In this document: positions 26,757 to 36,818 of the stretch, piece by piece | Numbering within the stretch: the first letter of the stretch is position 1 | How the letters are laid out: every line of letters starts with the position of its first letter | DNA from: Ardenticatenales bacterium | Lineage (GTDB): Bacteria; Chloroflexota; Anaerolineae; Epilineales; Epilineaceae | Direction: 5' to 3' | Length of the DNA: 64,000 nucleotides | Assembly: GCA_020853525.1 (NCBI GenBank) | Contig: JADYYS010000056.1 | Coordinates: 62,001-126,000 of the forward strand | Program-made: the position numbers and the translations under genes | The notes under the pieces: generated by a model | Databases searched by the model: none | The model's input: the letters and a program-made list of their open reading frames with translations, nothing else | What the model was told of the DNA's origin: nothing

Positions 26757-27865
26757 AGCCGCCGCGATTCGCCCTAGCCGCTGTCATGGTGGGCTGTGCC
26801 GGCCTTGCGGTCGGCGGAATGACCATCGTCCTTGTCGATGTGCCTGAGTCCATCGCCAGTAGTGGACCAGCCCACATCCAAAGAGAAGTGCGAACGCTGG
26901 GAGCCGGCCCTACCTACTCGAACTACACGCTTCAAAACAATACCTTGGGCAGAGTTGATGAGTGGGCGTTTGAGTTCACGGGTTTGGACAGCGCAAATAT
27001 ACTGCAAGACTATACGAACACAGGATGGAACGCCTCCCGGTCTTCTAGTGGCAAGACCGCGGTAATCACCTGGACTGGTAGCAGTGCACCCATCAATAAG
27101 GGTGACTTTGGACACTTCGGCTACCAATTGACGTCTGATGTGTGGAATGTAGGCGCCGACAAGGGGACATGGCGGAGCGTCGGTACGGGTGCACTCACAA
27201 GTTACAACGCAGCGACGCTAAACAACTTCCACGTGCAACCACTCGTCACCGTAACGCCAAGTGCAACACCGACGTCTGGCCCTGGACCGGTTTCACTGTC
27301 GCTGCATCAGAGAAACCCGCTCAGGCGGCTGACCTTGGAAGGAACACAACCACGGCGCGCGGCGCAACGGGATGGGCCAGGTTATCCGCCGTGGGTCACA
27401 CTCTCGATTACTAACACGTGGACTGCGCCGGAGTCCGGAGATCCCAGAGCGCAAACGATTCTCATCCAGCGCTATGTAAAGATTCTGCCGTCTACTCAGG
27501 AAGTCAGGCTGGAGTCGCTGATTGAAGACGATCCACTCGTAGCGAACGCGCTACTGATCGACCCGACACCGCGCCCACTCGCTCTGAACGAAGGGGTAGA
27601 CACGTTCGTTGGGCCTCTGACCCACGAGTCGCGCGGCGTGCTTGTGTATTACAGGGCCAAGCCGGCCACGCCGCCGGCAGGCGGCGACAGAAACGAGTAC
27701 GCATACACGGCCTTCCTGGTCTTCGAGGTGCTACCGGATGAAACAAGGGTGAGTCCAACCGTGACTCCTACGCCCGCCCGCCCCCGCCCCTTCCTCCCAT
27801 TCCCCTACGCCGCCCACAACCACATTCTCCGCGCCCCCACCGCCATCGCCCCCGCCCGCCCTTAG
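26747..27865 (+). CDS. secreted or membrane-anchored protein of unknown function, low GC
   Basis: I do not recognise the family. GTG 26747 follows AGAGAGGA. Of 372 residues, 8-32 are a signal peptide or anchor (FALAAVMVGCAGLAVGGMT). Residues about 45-165 are a beta-rich domain with many Asn/Thr/Ser (YSNYTLQNNTLGRVDEWAFE). A short linker TVTPSATPTSGPGP leads to a second domain (about 190-345), and the end has TVTPTPARPRPFLPFPYAA, the Thr/Pro-plus-LP tail of other surface proteins here. Base composition is clearly lower in GC than neighbouring genes, with codons such as AAT, ATA and ACA, suggesting recent acquisition. It is divergent from the cyclase-NACHT-FGE gene, with 74 nt between the starts. 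Confidence 0.7.
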   Translation: MKTKPPRFALAAVMVGCAGLAVGGMTIVLVDVPESIASSGPAHIQREVRTLGAGPTYSNYTLQNNTLGRVDEWAFEFTGLDSANILQDYTNTGWNASRSSSGKTAVITWTGSSAPINKGDFGHFGYQLTSDVWNVGADKGTWRSVGTGALTSYNAATLNNFHVQPLVTVTPSATPTSGPGPVSLSLHQRNPLRRLTLEGTQPRRAAQRDGPGYPPWVTLSITNTWTAPESGDPRAQTILIQRYVKILPSTQEVRLESLIEDDPLVANALLIDPTPRPLALNEGVDTFVGPLTHESRGVLVYYRAKPATPPAGGDRNEYAYTAFLVFEVLPDETRVSPTVTPTPARPRPFLPFPYAAHNHILRAPTAIAPARP

Positions 27866-27873
27866 CCCTCCCC

Positions 27874-29847
27874 TCACCGCCCCACCCCCACCCAAGGCAC
27901 CCAAACCCGCATCCCCGCCGCCCCCGCCCAGTCCGCATCGAACACCCGCGCCAGGAACGCGTGCCCGCCCGCCGATTCGAACTGCACCGCCGCCTCCCGG
28001 TTCGCTTTGGCCGAGACCTCGGTCCCGTTCCAGCTGCCCAAGTGCACCCAATGCGCCGCGCGCAGCGCCCCGACGTCGCGGCCAGCGGCTAGCCCTACGA
28101 GGACGATCTTGGCGTGCAACCCGCCGCGCGCCGGGTCGGCCAAACGCGCCTCGAGGTCGAGGTGCTCGGCGCGGGCGACGGCGTTCAGGCGCGCCGCGGT
28201 GGCCCAGTTGCCGTCCGGGGACGCGGCGTCGTCGAAACGGCCGTCGAGCAGGACGCGCACGCGGGCGCCGCGGCGGGCGGCGCCCAGGTAGGCGGCCACG
28301 CGCGGGTTCGTCGGCCGTACATCTGGCGAATCATCGCCGGCCGTGGTCAACGCCGACGCCGCGGTGCCCCACGACCACGGCTCCCGCAGCTGCGCCACCC
28401 GCACCGCATCGCCCGGTCCGGCGCGATCCACGAGCGCCAGCAGGCCGGCCGTCGGGTGCAGGATATTCTCCGGGGCGGTCAGGAGGGAGAGGCCGGTCAC
28501 GTCGGTCAGCAGCACCGGATCCGGTGCGATGGGGGCGTAGCTGCCCGGCACGTCGTCCGGCCGCGGCGGGACGTAGTCCGCCGCCGGCGCGCCGCGCACC
28601 GGATCGGCGGGCTGGAAGGGTCGGACGTCCGCATGCTGTGAGGGATCGATGTCACGGGCGATGAGGTCATTGGCCCACGCTGCCACATCGGGCAGTGCCA
28701 CGGCCAGATATGCGCCACGGCGTCCCGGTCGGCCGGGGGCAGGCGCAGCGCCGAGTCCCGGGTTCTCGGTGCCGATCAGCACGACGCGGCCGTCGATGAC
28801 GATCACCTTGGCGTGGAAGCTGCGGTAGCGTGGCCGGACATCGCCCCCCTGGTCCATGAACCGAACGTCCCCGCCGGCGGCCGCGATCCGGGCAAGACAC
28901 CAGCGCTGTTCCGGCGCATGGCCGCCGACGGGCGAGCCGTCCACCATGACGCGGACCCGCACCCCCCGCCCCGCCTGCCCGGCGACGACGTCAGCCAGAT
29001 CGGCGTTGTCGATCGTGTAGGCCGCGATGTCGATCGTCTCTCGGGCGGCGGCAAGGTGGCGACGGAGGAACGGCAGGAGCGCATCCGGCGCCACCGCCAG
29101 CTCGAGAGCGCCGTCGGCCAGCCTCGCGCCGTCCTCGTCGACGCGGACGGCGCGCAGGGGCACGCGGACGGGCACGACGCGGTCTTCGAGGTCCCAGCCC
29201 GGCAGGCGAACGCGACGGCCGAGCGCGTCGTCGTCGGGGTCGGACGCCCAGTCGGCCGCACCGTCCGTGTCCGTGACCGGCAGGCCGATGAGCGGGTCGA
29301 GCTTGCGATAGAGCACCTGGGCGCCGGCACCGACCCCCGCCAGGCGGTATGGGACGACCGCCGGGCCGCGCCAGCCGGCCGACACGGCGGAGCCGGCCGA
29401 ATCCGACTCCGTCGCCGCGGCATAGCGCACGACGTCGTCGTAGCCGCCCTGCGGCGCGACGAGCCGGATCGTGTCGCCGCCGTTGGCCAGGCGCGGCGGC
29501 GCCGATCGCACCATCAGTTGGCCAACCACGCCGCTCGCGCGATTTCGGCCGACCGGCCAAGCGCCCGGCGGGGACGATGTCCACGCCCAATCGGGCGCTT
29601 CGCCGAACGTGCGGGCGAACACGGACGCGTCTCGTGCCAGCCACCATCGATCACCCGCCGGCAGATGTGTGCCAGCTGGAAACTCCGCGTCGCCGGACGC
29701 GTCTGCGAGGCGGTAGCCGGTCAGATCGATGCCGCGCGCGCCGACGTTCCATATCTGAACCGCCTCGTCGCCCTCGTCGGGCGCGAAGCCGTCGGCGAAG
29801 ACCGCGCTGATTACGACCGCGGCGGCGAGTACGCTGTGCATATCCAC
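27874..29847 (-). CDS. secreted phospholipase D-like protein with N-terminal lamin-tail-like domain
   Basis: The product has 657 residues. A short signal peptide (MDMHSVLAAAVVISAVFADG) is followed by a lamin-tail/LTD-like domain (about 20-150; GDEAVQIWNVGARGIDLTGY). Two PLD-like halves follow. The first HKD motif is intact (HAKVIVID with a following GTEN). The second has HAKIVLVG, with Gly where the Asp is expected, and then HLGSWN. PLD-superfamily enzymes cleave phosphodiesters using one histidine from each half, so activity may persist, but the second site is atypical. The lamin-tail domain is often found on secreted nucleases and PLD proteins. Substrate may be DNA or phospholipid. Confidence 0.82.
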   Translation of the reverse strand: MDMHSVLAAAVVISAVFADGFAPDEGDEAVQIWNVGARGIDLTGYRLADASGDAEFPAGTHLPAGDRWWLARDASVFARTFGEAPDWAWTSSPPGAWPVGRNRASGVVGQLMVRSAPPRLANGGDTIRLVAPQGGYDDVVRYAAATESDSAGSAVSAGWRGPAVVPYRLAGVGAGAQVLYRKLDPLIGLPVTDTDGAADWASDPDDDALGRRVRLPGWDLEDRVVPVRVPLRAVRVDEDGARLADGALELAVAPDALLPFLRRHLAAARETIDIAAYTIDNADLADVVAGQAGRGVRVRVMVDGSPVGGHAPEQRWCLARIAAAGGDVRFMDQGGDVRPRYRSFHAKVIVIDGRVVLIGTENPGLGAAPAPGRPGRRGAYLAVALPDVAAWANDLIARDIDPSQHADVRPFQPADPVRGAPAADYVPPRPDDVPGSYAPIAPDPVLLTDVTGLSLLTAPENILHPTAGLLALVDRAGPGDAVRVAQLREPWSWGTAASALTTAGDDSPDVRPTNPRVAAYLGAARRGARVRVLLDGRFDDAASPDGNWATAARLNAVARAEHLDLEARLADPARGGLHAKIVLVGLAAGRDVGALRAAHWVHLGSWNGTEVSAKANREAAVQFESAGGHAFLARVFDADWAGAAGMRVWVPWVGVGR

Positions 29848-29965
29848 AGCGTACGAGCTGCGCTCGGTCCGAGAAGGTCAATGGCGACCGATTTGCGACA
29901 CGACCGCGCCAAGACGTGCGACACGACCGCGCCAGGATGCGCGACGAGGACCACGGGCCACGCGG

Positions 29966-32900
29966 TCAGCGGCTCCGCCACGCGACGGGCAGCCAGACAC
30001 GAGACGGCGCAGCGATGCCGTCGATCGTCAGGCGCACGCTCGCCGGCCCGTCCAGGTCGTGGTATTCGAGGCGGATCCGGTGGCGACCGGCGGCGGGCAA
30101 TTCGGCGTGCGCCACGTGCGGCCCGTCGGACGGCGTCATCCAGGTGTCGATCAGCAGGTCGTCGTCGAGCCAGAGTCGCGCGCCGCCGCGCCCGTCGAGG
30201 ACGAGGCGCGAAAGTCCGGCCGGAAGCAGAACGTCGCGGCTTGCCCGCAGCCCGAACCCGTCCACCGGCAGCGCATCGCCCGGCGCGGACAGACCCCAGT
30301 TGAGATCCATGGCCTCTGCACCGGAAACGGCGAGCGGGCGCTCGGTCAGCCAGCGGTTGCCGAAGAACTCGATGCGCCACGGTTCGAGCGGCGTCGGGCC
30401 GAACGAGATGACGCGGTGGGCCATCAAGTCGGCCACCCACACACCGCTCGGTCCGAACGCGAGGCCTTCCGGGTTCTGGAGCTCGGCATCGCCGCCTCCC
30501 GGCCCGCTCCAATACCCGACGAAGTCGCCGGCGCCCGTGAAGCACTGGATGCGGTCGTTCGCATCGCCCGTCAGGCCGTCGTCCGTGACGCAAACCAGAC
30601 CATCGGGCGTCACCGCAACATCCGTCGGCCAAATGAACTGGCCCGGGTCGCTGCCGATCGTGCCCCACTCCCTGCGCGGCGTTCCGTCCGGAGCGAACGA
30701 CACGATGCGATGGTTGAGCAGGTCGGACACGAACACCGTGCCGTCGGCCGCGACCGCGATGCCCTGCGGCGACCGGAACTCGCCGAGCGCCCGGCCGTTG
30801 CCGCCCCACGCGGCCAGGAATCCGCCATCGCGGGTGAAGCGCTGCACACGATGGTTGCCACGATCGGTGACGTACACCGATCCATCCGGCGCCACCGCCA
30901 CGCCCGCCGGCCCGACGAACTGGCCGGGACCGCGTCCCTGGCCGCCCCAGCTCGTCTCGAACACCCCGTCCGCATCGAAGCGCTGCACGCGGTGGTTGCC
31001 GAGGTCGGCCACGAACACCGTGCCGCCCGCGTCGATCGCCAGGTCGCTCGGTGCAAGGAACCGACCGCGCCCGTCGCCGCTCGACCCGAACGCCAGCTCG
31101 AACGCGCCGTTGGCCGAGAAGCGCTGGATCCGGTCGTTGCCCGTGTCGGCCACGTACAACCGCCCGTCGGCGGCGACATCGAGGCCCTCGGGTCCGTTGA
31201 ACCGCCCCTCCTGCATGCGCGAAACGCCGACGATGCCGAGCAGTCGCCCGGTCTGACCCAACCGCTGGACGCGGTCGTTGCCGGTATCGGCCACGAAGAT
31301 CGAACCGTCCGGAGTGACGGCGATGCCCTGCGGCCCGTCGAGCTGCCCGTACGCGCCGCCGCGCTCGCCGAACCCCCCGAGCACGGCGCCGTCGGCGCCC
31401 AGGATCTGCACCCGGTGGTTCAGCGTGTCGGCCACGTACACCCGGCCGTCGACACCGACGGCGACAGCGCGCGGGCGGGCGAACTGCCCGTCGTCACGGC
31501 CGTACGCCCCGACTTGGCCGAGAAACGCACCGCCCGCATCGAACCACTGGACCCGATGGTTCCGCGCGTCCGCGACGTACACCCGTCCGTCCGGCGCGAT
31601 CGCGAGTCCGCTCGGGCTGTTGAACTGCCCCGCGCCGTCGCCCGGCGCACCCCACGCGCCCAACGGACGGCCATCCGCCTGGAAGCGCTGGATGCGATGG
31701 TTGCCCGTGTCGGCGACGAAGACCGTGCCGTCTGCGGCGACGACCAACCCCTCGGGGCTGTCGAACTCGCCCGGCCCCCCGCCGTATGCGCCCCAAACCG
31801 CCAGCACCTGTCCGACGGCGCTGAAATGTTGCACGCGGTGGTTGAGGGTATCGGCCACGAAGAGGGAACCGTCCGGGCCGAGCGCGGTCCCGCCGGGCGA
31901 CCGGAACTGACCGGGCGCGCTGCCGAAGCTCCCGATCGCGCCGAGATAATAGCCTTCCGGACTGAAGAATTGGATGCGGTGGTTCTCCGTGTCCGCCACG
32001 TACACCGTTCCGTCGGGACGTACGGCGATGCCGGCCGGACTGTTGAACTGCCCCTCGCCGGTGCCTGGCGCACCCCACGTGCCGAGGAATCGCCCGTCGG
32101 CATCGAACCGCTGGACGCGCCGGTTCCCATTCTCGACGACGAAGACCGAACCGTCGTCGGCCAGCGCGACGCCCCATGGAAGCAGGAACTGGCCGTTGCC
32201 GCGCCCGGGCCCGCCCCAAGGGGATCGGATCGCACCGTCCGGCCCGAATCGCTGGAGCCGATGGTTGTCACGGTCGGCCACGACCAACGCCCCGTCGCTC
32301 CCGACGGCGATGCCGACCGGGAAGCTGAAGGCACCGAGGTCCGTTCCCTCGCGGCCGAACACCTCGATCCATTCGCCGGTGGACGACACGCGCTGCAGGC
32401 GATGGTTGAACGTGTCGGCCACCCAGACGCTGCCGTCCGACGCCGCCGCCACCCCGTAGGGCGAGCGCAACTCGCCGAGCCCCCGGCCGTTTCGGCCCCA
32501 CGCGGCCACGAACGCGCCGTCCGCCGTGAAGACCTGCAGCCGATCGTTGCCGGTGTCGGCCACGACGACGGAACCGTCGGGGCGCACCGCCACGGCAGCC
32601 GGCTGCTTGAACTCGCCCGCCGCCGTCCCGCGGCGACCGAACACCGCCAGGAACGTCCCATCGGCCGTGAACCGTTGCAGGCGATCGTTGCCGGTATCGG
32701 CCACCACCACGGTGCCGTCCGGCGCGACCGCGACCCCCTTCGGCTGGACGAACTGCCCCTCCCCGTCGCCGCGGCTGCCGAACGCCAGCTGGAAGGCGCC
32801 GGATACGTCGAAGCGCTGGATGCGATGGTTGTCCGCATCGGCCACGAAGACCGTTCCGCGCGCGCCGAGCGCCACGCCAACCGGCCCGTCGAACTGTCCG

Positions 32901-33106
32901 GCACTGTCGGCTGCGCCGAGAGCAAAGCGCGGCAGCGCCGGCAGGATGCCCGGCTGCGGCGGCGCCGCGTCGGCGTTCACGGCGACCGGCGTCGGACGGC
33001 TGCCCGGCAACGACACCGCGGCCAGAAGGCCGGCGCACACGATCCGACGCCAGCGGTTGGACCGGTGTCGACACGCGATCAGATGAGCATCGGGCAGTCC
33101 GGGCAC
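29966..33106 (-). CDS. secreted 18-blade NHL protein with C-terminal PA14-like domain
   Basis: The 1046-residue protein has a signal peptide (about 20-46, IVCAGLLAAVSLPGS). It then has eighteen NHL blades, each with a core like VADTGNHRIQRF at about 47-residue spacing, enough for three six-bladed propellers. Several late blades are degenerate (VENGNRRVQRF, VSDLLNHRIVSF, VTDDGLTGDANDRIQ). From about residue 900 a PA14-like sugar-binding domain follows (WRIEFFGNRWL, LWLDDDLLIDTW, GRHRIRLEYHDLDGPASVRL), ending RVWLPVAWRSR. This suggests a carbohydrate- or protein-binding surface protein. No catalytic motif was found. The repeats make the DNA strongly self-similar, which can mislead assembly. Confidence 0.88.
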   Translation of the reverse strand: MPGLPDAHLIACRHRSNRWRRIVCAGLLAAVSLPGSRPTPVAVNADAAPPQPGILPALPRFALGAADSAGQFDGPVGVALGARGTVFVADADNHRIQRFDVSGAFQLAFGSRGDGEGQFVQPKGVAVAPDGTVVVADTGNDRLQRFTADGTFLAVFGRRGTAAGEFKQPAAVAVRPDGSVVVADTGNDRLQVFTADGAFVAAWGRNGRGLGELRSPYGVAAASDGSVWVADTFNHRLQRVSSTGEWIEVFGREGTDLGAFSFPVGIAVGSDGALVVADRDNHRLQRFGPDGAIRSPWGGPGRGNGQFLLPWGVALADDGSVFVVENGNRRVQRFDADGRFLGTWGAPGTGEGQFNSPAGIAVRPDGTVYVADTENHRIQFFSPEGYYLGAIGSFGSAPGQFRSPGGTALGPDGSLFVADTLNHRVQHFSAVGQVLAVWGAYGGGPGEFDSPEGLVVAADGTVFVADTGNHRIQRFQADGRPLGAWGAPGDGAGQFNSPSGLAIAPDGRVYVADARNHRVQWFDAGGAFLGQVGAYGRDDGQFARPRAVAVGVDGRVYVADTLNHRVQILGADGAVLGGFGERGGAYGQLDGPQGIAVTPDGSIFVADTGNDRVQRLGQTGRLLGIVGVSRMQEGRFNGPEGLDVAADGRLYVADTGNDRIQRFSANGAFELAFGSSGDGRGRFLAPSDLAIDAGGTVFVADLGNHRVQRFDADGVFETSWGGQGRGPGQFVGPAGVAVAPDGSVYVTDRGNHRVQRFTRDGGFLAAWGGNGRALGEFRSPQGIAVAADGTVFVSDLLNHRIVSFAPDGTPRREWGTIGSDPGQFIWPTDVAVTPDGLVCVTDDGLTGDANDRIQCFTGAGDFVGYWSGPGGGDAELQNPEGLAFGPSGVWVADLMAHRVISFGPTPLEPWRIEFFGNRWLTERPLAVSGAEAMDLNWGLSAPGDALPVDGFGLRASRDVLLPAGLSRLVLDGRGGARLWLDDDLLIDTWMTPSDGPHVAHAELPAAGRHRIRLEYHDLDGPASVRLTIDGIAAPSRVWLPVAWRSR

Positions 33107-33147
33107 GGGACGCGCGTCTGGGATTCAGCCGATCCGACTCCGCAGGG

Positions 33148-33492
33148 TCAGCTGACGAGCGTCGGCGCGAGGTGCGGCTCGAGCTTGGCCAGGATGCGCT
33201 CCTTGGGCATGTAGCCCACCAAACGCTCGGCCTCGCGGCCGTTCTTGAACAGGATGAGCGTCGGGATGCTGCGCACCCCGAACTGGAAGGCCGAATTCTG
33301 GTTCGCGTCGATATCGAGCTTGCCGACCTTCAACTGCCCGACGGTCTCGCCCGCGATCTCCTCGACCACGGGGCCGAGCATCTTGCACGGTCCGCACCAC
33401 TCGGCCCAGAAATCGACCAGGACCGGCAGGTCCGACTTCAGGACCTCGGCCTCGAAGTCGGCATCGGTGACGACGACACTGTTGTGACCCAT
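33148..33492 (-). CDS. trxA: thioredoxin
   Basis: This is a standard 114-residue thioredoxin with the redox-active WCGPC at about residues 34-38, the buried FWAEW, the cis-proline loop [11 protein letters not shown] and a typical C-terminal helix ([10 protein letters not shown]). It reduces protein disulfides in the cytoplasm using electrons from thioredoxin reductase, which is not in this window. GGAAG lies just before the ATG. It is divergent from the pyruvate-dehydrogenase genes, with 144 nt between the starts. Confidence 0.97.
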   Translation of the reverse strand: MGHNSVVVTDADFEAEVLKSDLPVLVDFWAEWCGPCKMLGPVVEEIAGETVGQLKVGKLDIDANQNSAFQFGVRSIPTLILFKNGREAERLVGYMPKERILAKLEPHLAPTLVS

Positions 33493-33576
33493 GTTCTTCC
33501 CATTCTCCTCACGCGGGGGCCCGATTCTCGGTGCCCGGTCTTGGCCGATAGCACTGCTCTCGGCCGCCGCCACTTC

Positions 33577-33606
33577 TTGGCCGCGGCTCCGAGGGCCGCC
33601 TACAAT
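33577..33606 (+). promoter_or_regulatory. candidate promoter for the E1 alpha/beta operon
   Basis: TTGGCC (33577-33582) and TACAAT (33601-33606) are 18 nt apart. Transcription would start about 33613, leaving a 24-nt leader that carries the GGGAGG ribosome site before ATG 33637. Confidence 0.5.
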
Positions 33607-33636
33607 CCCCACCTTCTGCAACGTGGGAGGTCGGCG

Positions 33637-34767
33637 ATGCCCTTGACCAGCGATGAGCGCTACCAACTCTACCATTATATGCGCCAGAGCCGAGCGATCG
33701 AAGATGCCGCGTGGGCCCTCGCGGGCCAGGGGCGCCTGGTCGGGCGCTTGTACACCGGGCACGGCCAGGAAGCCATCCCGGTCGGCTGCGCCTTCGCCCT
33801 TGCCGACGGCGACGTGATCGCCCCGATGTACCGCGACATGGGCGCCCACCTGGTCCGGGGGATCCGACCGGTCGAGGTCTTCGCCCAGTACATGGGCAAG
33901 CGCGACAGCTCGAACGGCGGCACGGATTCCGGACTTCACATGGGCGACATGGCGCGGGGCATCGTTGGCATGATCTCTGTCCTCCCGGACTCCCTGCCCG
34001 TTACGGTCGGCGTGGCGCTGGCCTTCAAGCTGCGCCGCGAGCCCCGCGTGGCGATGACGTTCTTCGGCGAGGGTTCGACCTCGACAGGCGCCTGGCACGA
34101 GGCGCTGAACATGGCCGCCGTCCTCAAAGTGCCCGCGGTATTGGTGTGCGAAAACAACCAATGGGCCCTTTCGACCCCCACGGAGCGCGAGTACGCCGCC
34201 GGCTCGATCGCCGACCGCGCGCACGGCTACGGCCTTCCCGGCGTCCGCGTGGACGGCAACGACGTCGAAGCGGTGTACGAAGCGGCCCGGGCGGCCGTCG
34301 CCCGCGCCCGCATCGGCGAGGGTCCGACGCTGATCGAGTGCATGACGTTCCGGATGCGAGGCCACTCGATCATCGACCCGGCGGACTACGTGCCGGCGGC
34401 ACAGCGCGAGGCCTGGGCCGCCCGCGACCCGCTCGCCCGCCAGTTCGAACGCCTCGTCGCGGCCGGTCTGTGGGACGACGCGCGGGAGGCCGCACTCGTC
34501 GAGTCGTTCCGGGTCGAGATCGACGACGCGATCGACGTCGCCGCCGCGCTCGAGGATCCGCGGCCCGAGGACGTCGGGGCGGGCGTGTGGGCGACGACCG
34601 ACGCGCCGGCGACACGGCTCCCGGCAGCCGCACTGGCGGAGCTGGTCGACCAGGGCTACCCGGACGACTTCCGGGTACCCCGACCGATGTCGCCCCCCCC
34701 CGCCGACGTCCTCGCGATGCCGGCACACGCCGCGGCCGGCGCGGATCGCGAGCGGAACGATGCGTGA
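33637..34767 (+). CDS. pdhA: pyruvate (or branched-chain 2-oxoacid) dehydrogenase E1 component, alpha subunit
   Basis: The 376-residue alpha subunit of a thiamine-diphosphate E1 decarboxylase has the TPP/Mg motif starting [15 protein letters not shown] and ending CENNQWALS, and the phosphorylation-loop region [13 protein letters not shown]1 decarboxylates a 2-oxoacid and passes the acyl group to the lipoyl E2. It overlaps the beta gene by 8 nt, so the subunits are made together. No E2 or E3 gene lies in the window. Sequence alone leaves pyruvate, acetoin and branched-chain substrates open; the symbol is the likeliest choice. Confidence 0.88.
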   Translation: MPLTSDERYQLYHYMRQSRAIEDAAWALAGQGRLVGRLYTGHGQEAIPVGCAFALADGDVIAPMYRDMGAHLVRGIRPVEVFAQYMGKRDSSNGGTDSGLHMGDMARGIVGMISVLPDSLPVTVGVALAFKLRREPRVAMTFFGEGSTSTGAWHEALNMAAVLKVPAVLVCENNQWALSTPTEREYAAGSIADRAHGYGLPGVRVDGNDVEAVYEAARAAVARARIGEGPTLIECMTFRMRGHSIIDPADYVPAAQREAWAARDPLARQFERLVAAGLWDDAREAALVESFRVEIDDAIDVAAALEDPRPEDVGAGVWATTDAPATRLPAAALAELVDQGYPDDFRVPRPMSPPPADVLAMPAHAAAGADRERNDA

Positions 34768-35737
34768 ACTCACCTACCTCGAGGCGATCCGCGAAGCGCT
34801 GCACGACGAGATGACGCGCGATCCGCGCGTCTTCCTGCTCGGCGAGGACATCGCCGGCTACGGCGGGGTCTACAAGGCGACGGACGGCTTCGTCGACGCG
34901 TTCGGCGCCGACCGCGTCGTCGACACGCCGATCAGCGAGAACGCGATCATCGGGGCGGCGACGGGCGCGGCGATCATGGGTATGCGCCCGATCGCGGAGA
35001 TCCAGTTCGCGGACTTCATCGCCTGCGCCTTTGACCCGCTGGTGAACATGGCCTCGACGATCCACTACCGCTGGGGCCAGCCCGTGCCCCTCGTCGTGCG
35101 GATGCCGGCCGGCGCCACGTGGGCCGGGGCCGGGCCGTTCCACTCGCAGAGCATGGAGGCTTGGTTCGCCCAGGTGCCGGGGCTGAAGATCGTCATGCCG
35201 CACACGCCCGCCGACGCCAAGGGACTGCTCCTGGCCGCGATCCGCGACCCGAACCCGGTCCTCTTCCTGGAACAGAAGTACCTCTACCGTCGCCTCAAGG
35301 GCCCGGTCCCGGAGGGCGACTACACCGTTCCGCTCGGCCAGGCCGCCATCGCCCGACCCGGCCGCGACGCGACCGTCATCGCATATGGAACGATGGCGCA
35401 CAAGGCGCTCGAGGCAGCCGCGCTCGTCGCCGCAGACGACATCGACGTCGAGGTGATCGACCTCAGGACGATCGTGCCGTGGGACCGCGAGGCGGTGCTG
35501 GCCTCGGTCGCCAAGACGGGCCGCGCGCTCGTCGTGTACGAGGCCCATCGCACCGCCGGCTTCGGCGCCGAGATCGCGGCCGAGATCGCCGAGGCGGCCT
35601 TCACGGACCTCGACGCGCCCGTGCAGCGGCTGGCCGGCCTCGACACGCCGATCCCGGCCCATCCGATGCTCGAAGCGGCGTACCTGCCCGACGAACACGC
35701 GATCGCCGCCGCGCTGCGCGCGCTCGTGGCCTGGTGA
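34760..35737 (+). CDS. pdhB: pyruvate (or branched-chain 2-oxoacid) dehydrogenase E1 component, beta subunit
   Basis: The 325-residue beta subunit begins [17 protein letters not shown] and has [18 protein letters not shown] and [17 protein letters not shown], where the conserved Glu activates the TPP ring. The C-terminal transketolase domain includes [11 protein letters not shown], and the typical E1 beta ending [14 protein letters not shown] follows. It pairs with the overlapping alpha gene. Its length is normal for two-chain E1 enzymes. The argC gene starts 43 nt later on the same strand, but is a different pathway. Confidence 0.93.
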   Translation: MRELTYLEAIREALHDEMTRDPRVFLLGEDIAGYGGVYKATDGFVDAFGADRVVDTPISENAIIGAATGAAIMGMRPIAEIQFADFIACAFDPLVNMASTIHYRWGQPVPLVVRMPAGATWAGAGPFHSQSMEAWFAQVPGLKIVMPHTPADAKGLLLAAIRDPNPVLFLEQKYLYRRLKGPVPEGDYTVPLGQAAIARPGRDATVIAYGTMAHKALEAAALVAADDIDVEVIDLRTIVPWDREAVLASVAKTGRALVVYEAHRTAGFGAEIAAEIAEAAFTDLDAPVQRLAGLDTPIPAHPMLEAAYLPDEHAIAAALRALVAW

Positions 35738-35780
35738 GCGCGCCCCGACGCGGTCGGCGACGGCCTGCGCGGAGCATCGC

Positions 35781-36818
35781 GTGATGCACGGCGCGGTATA
35801 CGGTGCCACCGGATACACCGGGAGCGAGCTGATCGGCCTGCTCGTCCGCCATCCGGGCGTCGAGCTGCGCTTCGCGGTGTCGTCGTCCGGCGCCGGCCGA
35901 TCGCTGGCCGACGTGGTGCCGGGCGCACCCGACGTTCCGCTCGTCGCCGCTGATGCCGTGCTCACCGACGGCCTCGACGTCGCGTTCCTGTGCCTGCCAC
36001 ACGGCGCCGCTGCGGAGACGGCGCTGCGCCTGCTGGACGCCGGGGTACGCGTGATCGATCTGAGCGCCGACTTCCGGCTGCCGGACGCCGACCTGTACGC
36101 CGCGTGGTACAACCGCGCCCACCCGTCGCCTGCGCACCTCGCCGGTGCGGTGTACGGCCTCACGGAGCACGCCCGCGGCGCCCTCCCGCGCGCGTCCCTC
36201 GTCGCCAACCCCGGCTGCTACCCGACGAGCGTACTCCTGCCGCTCGTGCCGCTCGTCCGGGCGGGCGCCGTCGCGACGGGCGCGGTCATCGTTGCCGACA
36301 GCAAGTCCGGCATCTCCGGCGCCGGCCGCGTACCGCTCCTCCACACGAGCTTCGTCGAGGTCGCCGGCAACTTCAAGGCCTACAGCGTGGGCCGCAGCCA
36401 TCGCCATCTGCCGGAGATGGAGGTGCAGCTGGCGCGTCTGGTCGGACGATCGATCGCCCCGCCGCCGCTCATCTTCACACCCCACCTCCTGCCCGTCCCG
36501 CGCGGCATCCTGTCCACGCTGTACGTGCCGCTGGCGCCCGGCTTCGATCTCGCCGCCGTCCGAACCGCGCTGACGGACGCCTACGCCGCCGAGCCATTCG
36601 TCACCGTGCTGCCGCCGGGTGAACAGGTGCAGCTCGCCCACGTCGTGCGAACGAACCGTTGCGCGATCAGCCTGGAGGTCTGTCAACCGCCCGACAGCGC
36701 GGCGATGCTGATCGTCACGAGCGCGATCGACAATCTGGTGAAGGGCGCGGCGGGGCAGGCGGTGCAGAACATGAACGCGGTGTTCGGGCTGCCCGAGACG
36801 ACGGGGCTGCTGGGGTGA
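35781..36818 (+). CDS. argC: N-acetyl-gamma-glutamyl-phosphate reductase
   Basis: ArgC reduces N-acetylglutamyl phosphate with NADPH in arginine biosynthesis. The 345-residue product starts [21 protein letters not shown] (NADP-binding GxxGxxG). It has the catalytic Cys in NPGCYPT and the conserved [10 protein letters not shown] loop, and ends [16 protein letters not shown], as in the family. The stop overlaps the GTG start of the following argB-argA-argG frame (GTGA). It begins an arginine gene run continuing to argJ. Confidence 0.97.
   Translation: MMHGAVYGATGYTGSELIGLLVRHPGVELRFAVSSSGAGRSLADVVPGAPDVPLVAADAVLTDGLDVAFLCLPHGAAAETALRLLDAGVRVIDLSADFRLPDADLYAAWYNRAHPSPAHLAGAVYGLTEHARGALPRASLVANPGCYPTSVLLPLVPLVRAGAVATGAVIVADSKSGISGAGRVPLLHTSFVEVAGNFKAYSVGRSHRHLPEMEVQLARLVGRSIAPPPLIFTPHLLPVPRGILSTLYVPLAPGFDLAAVRTALTDAYAAEPFVTVLPPGEQVQLAHVVRTNRCAISLEVCQPPDSAAMLIVTSAIDNLVKGAAGQAVQNMNAVFGLPETTGLLG

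Noticed and set aside
30400-32900. Regularly spaced DNA repeats that could suggest a CRISPR array
   Set aside because: The repeats are imperfect, spaced about 141 bp and in frame; they are the codons of NHL blades.
30059-33214. A 1051-codon open frame on the plus strand opposite the NHL protein
   Set aside because: It mirrors the repeat pattern of the NHL gene on the other strand, has no family motifs, no ribosome site, and His/Arg/Glu/Ala-rich shadow composition.
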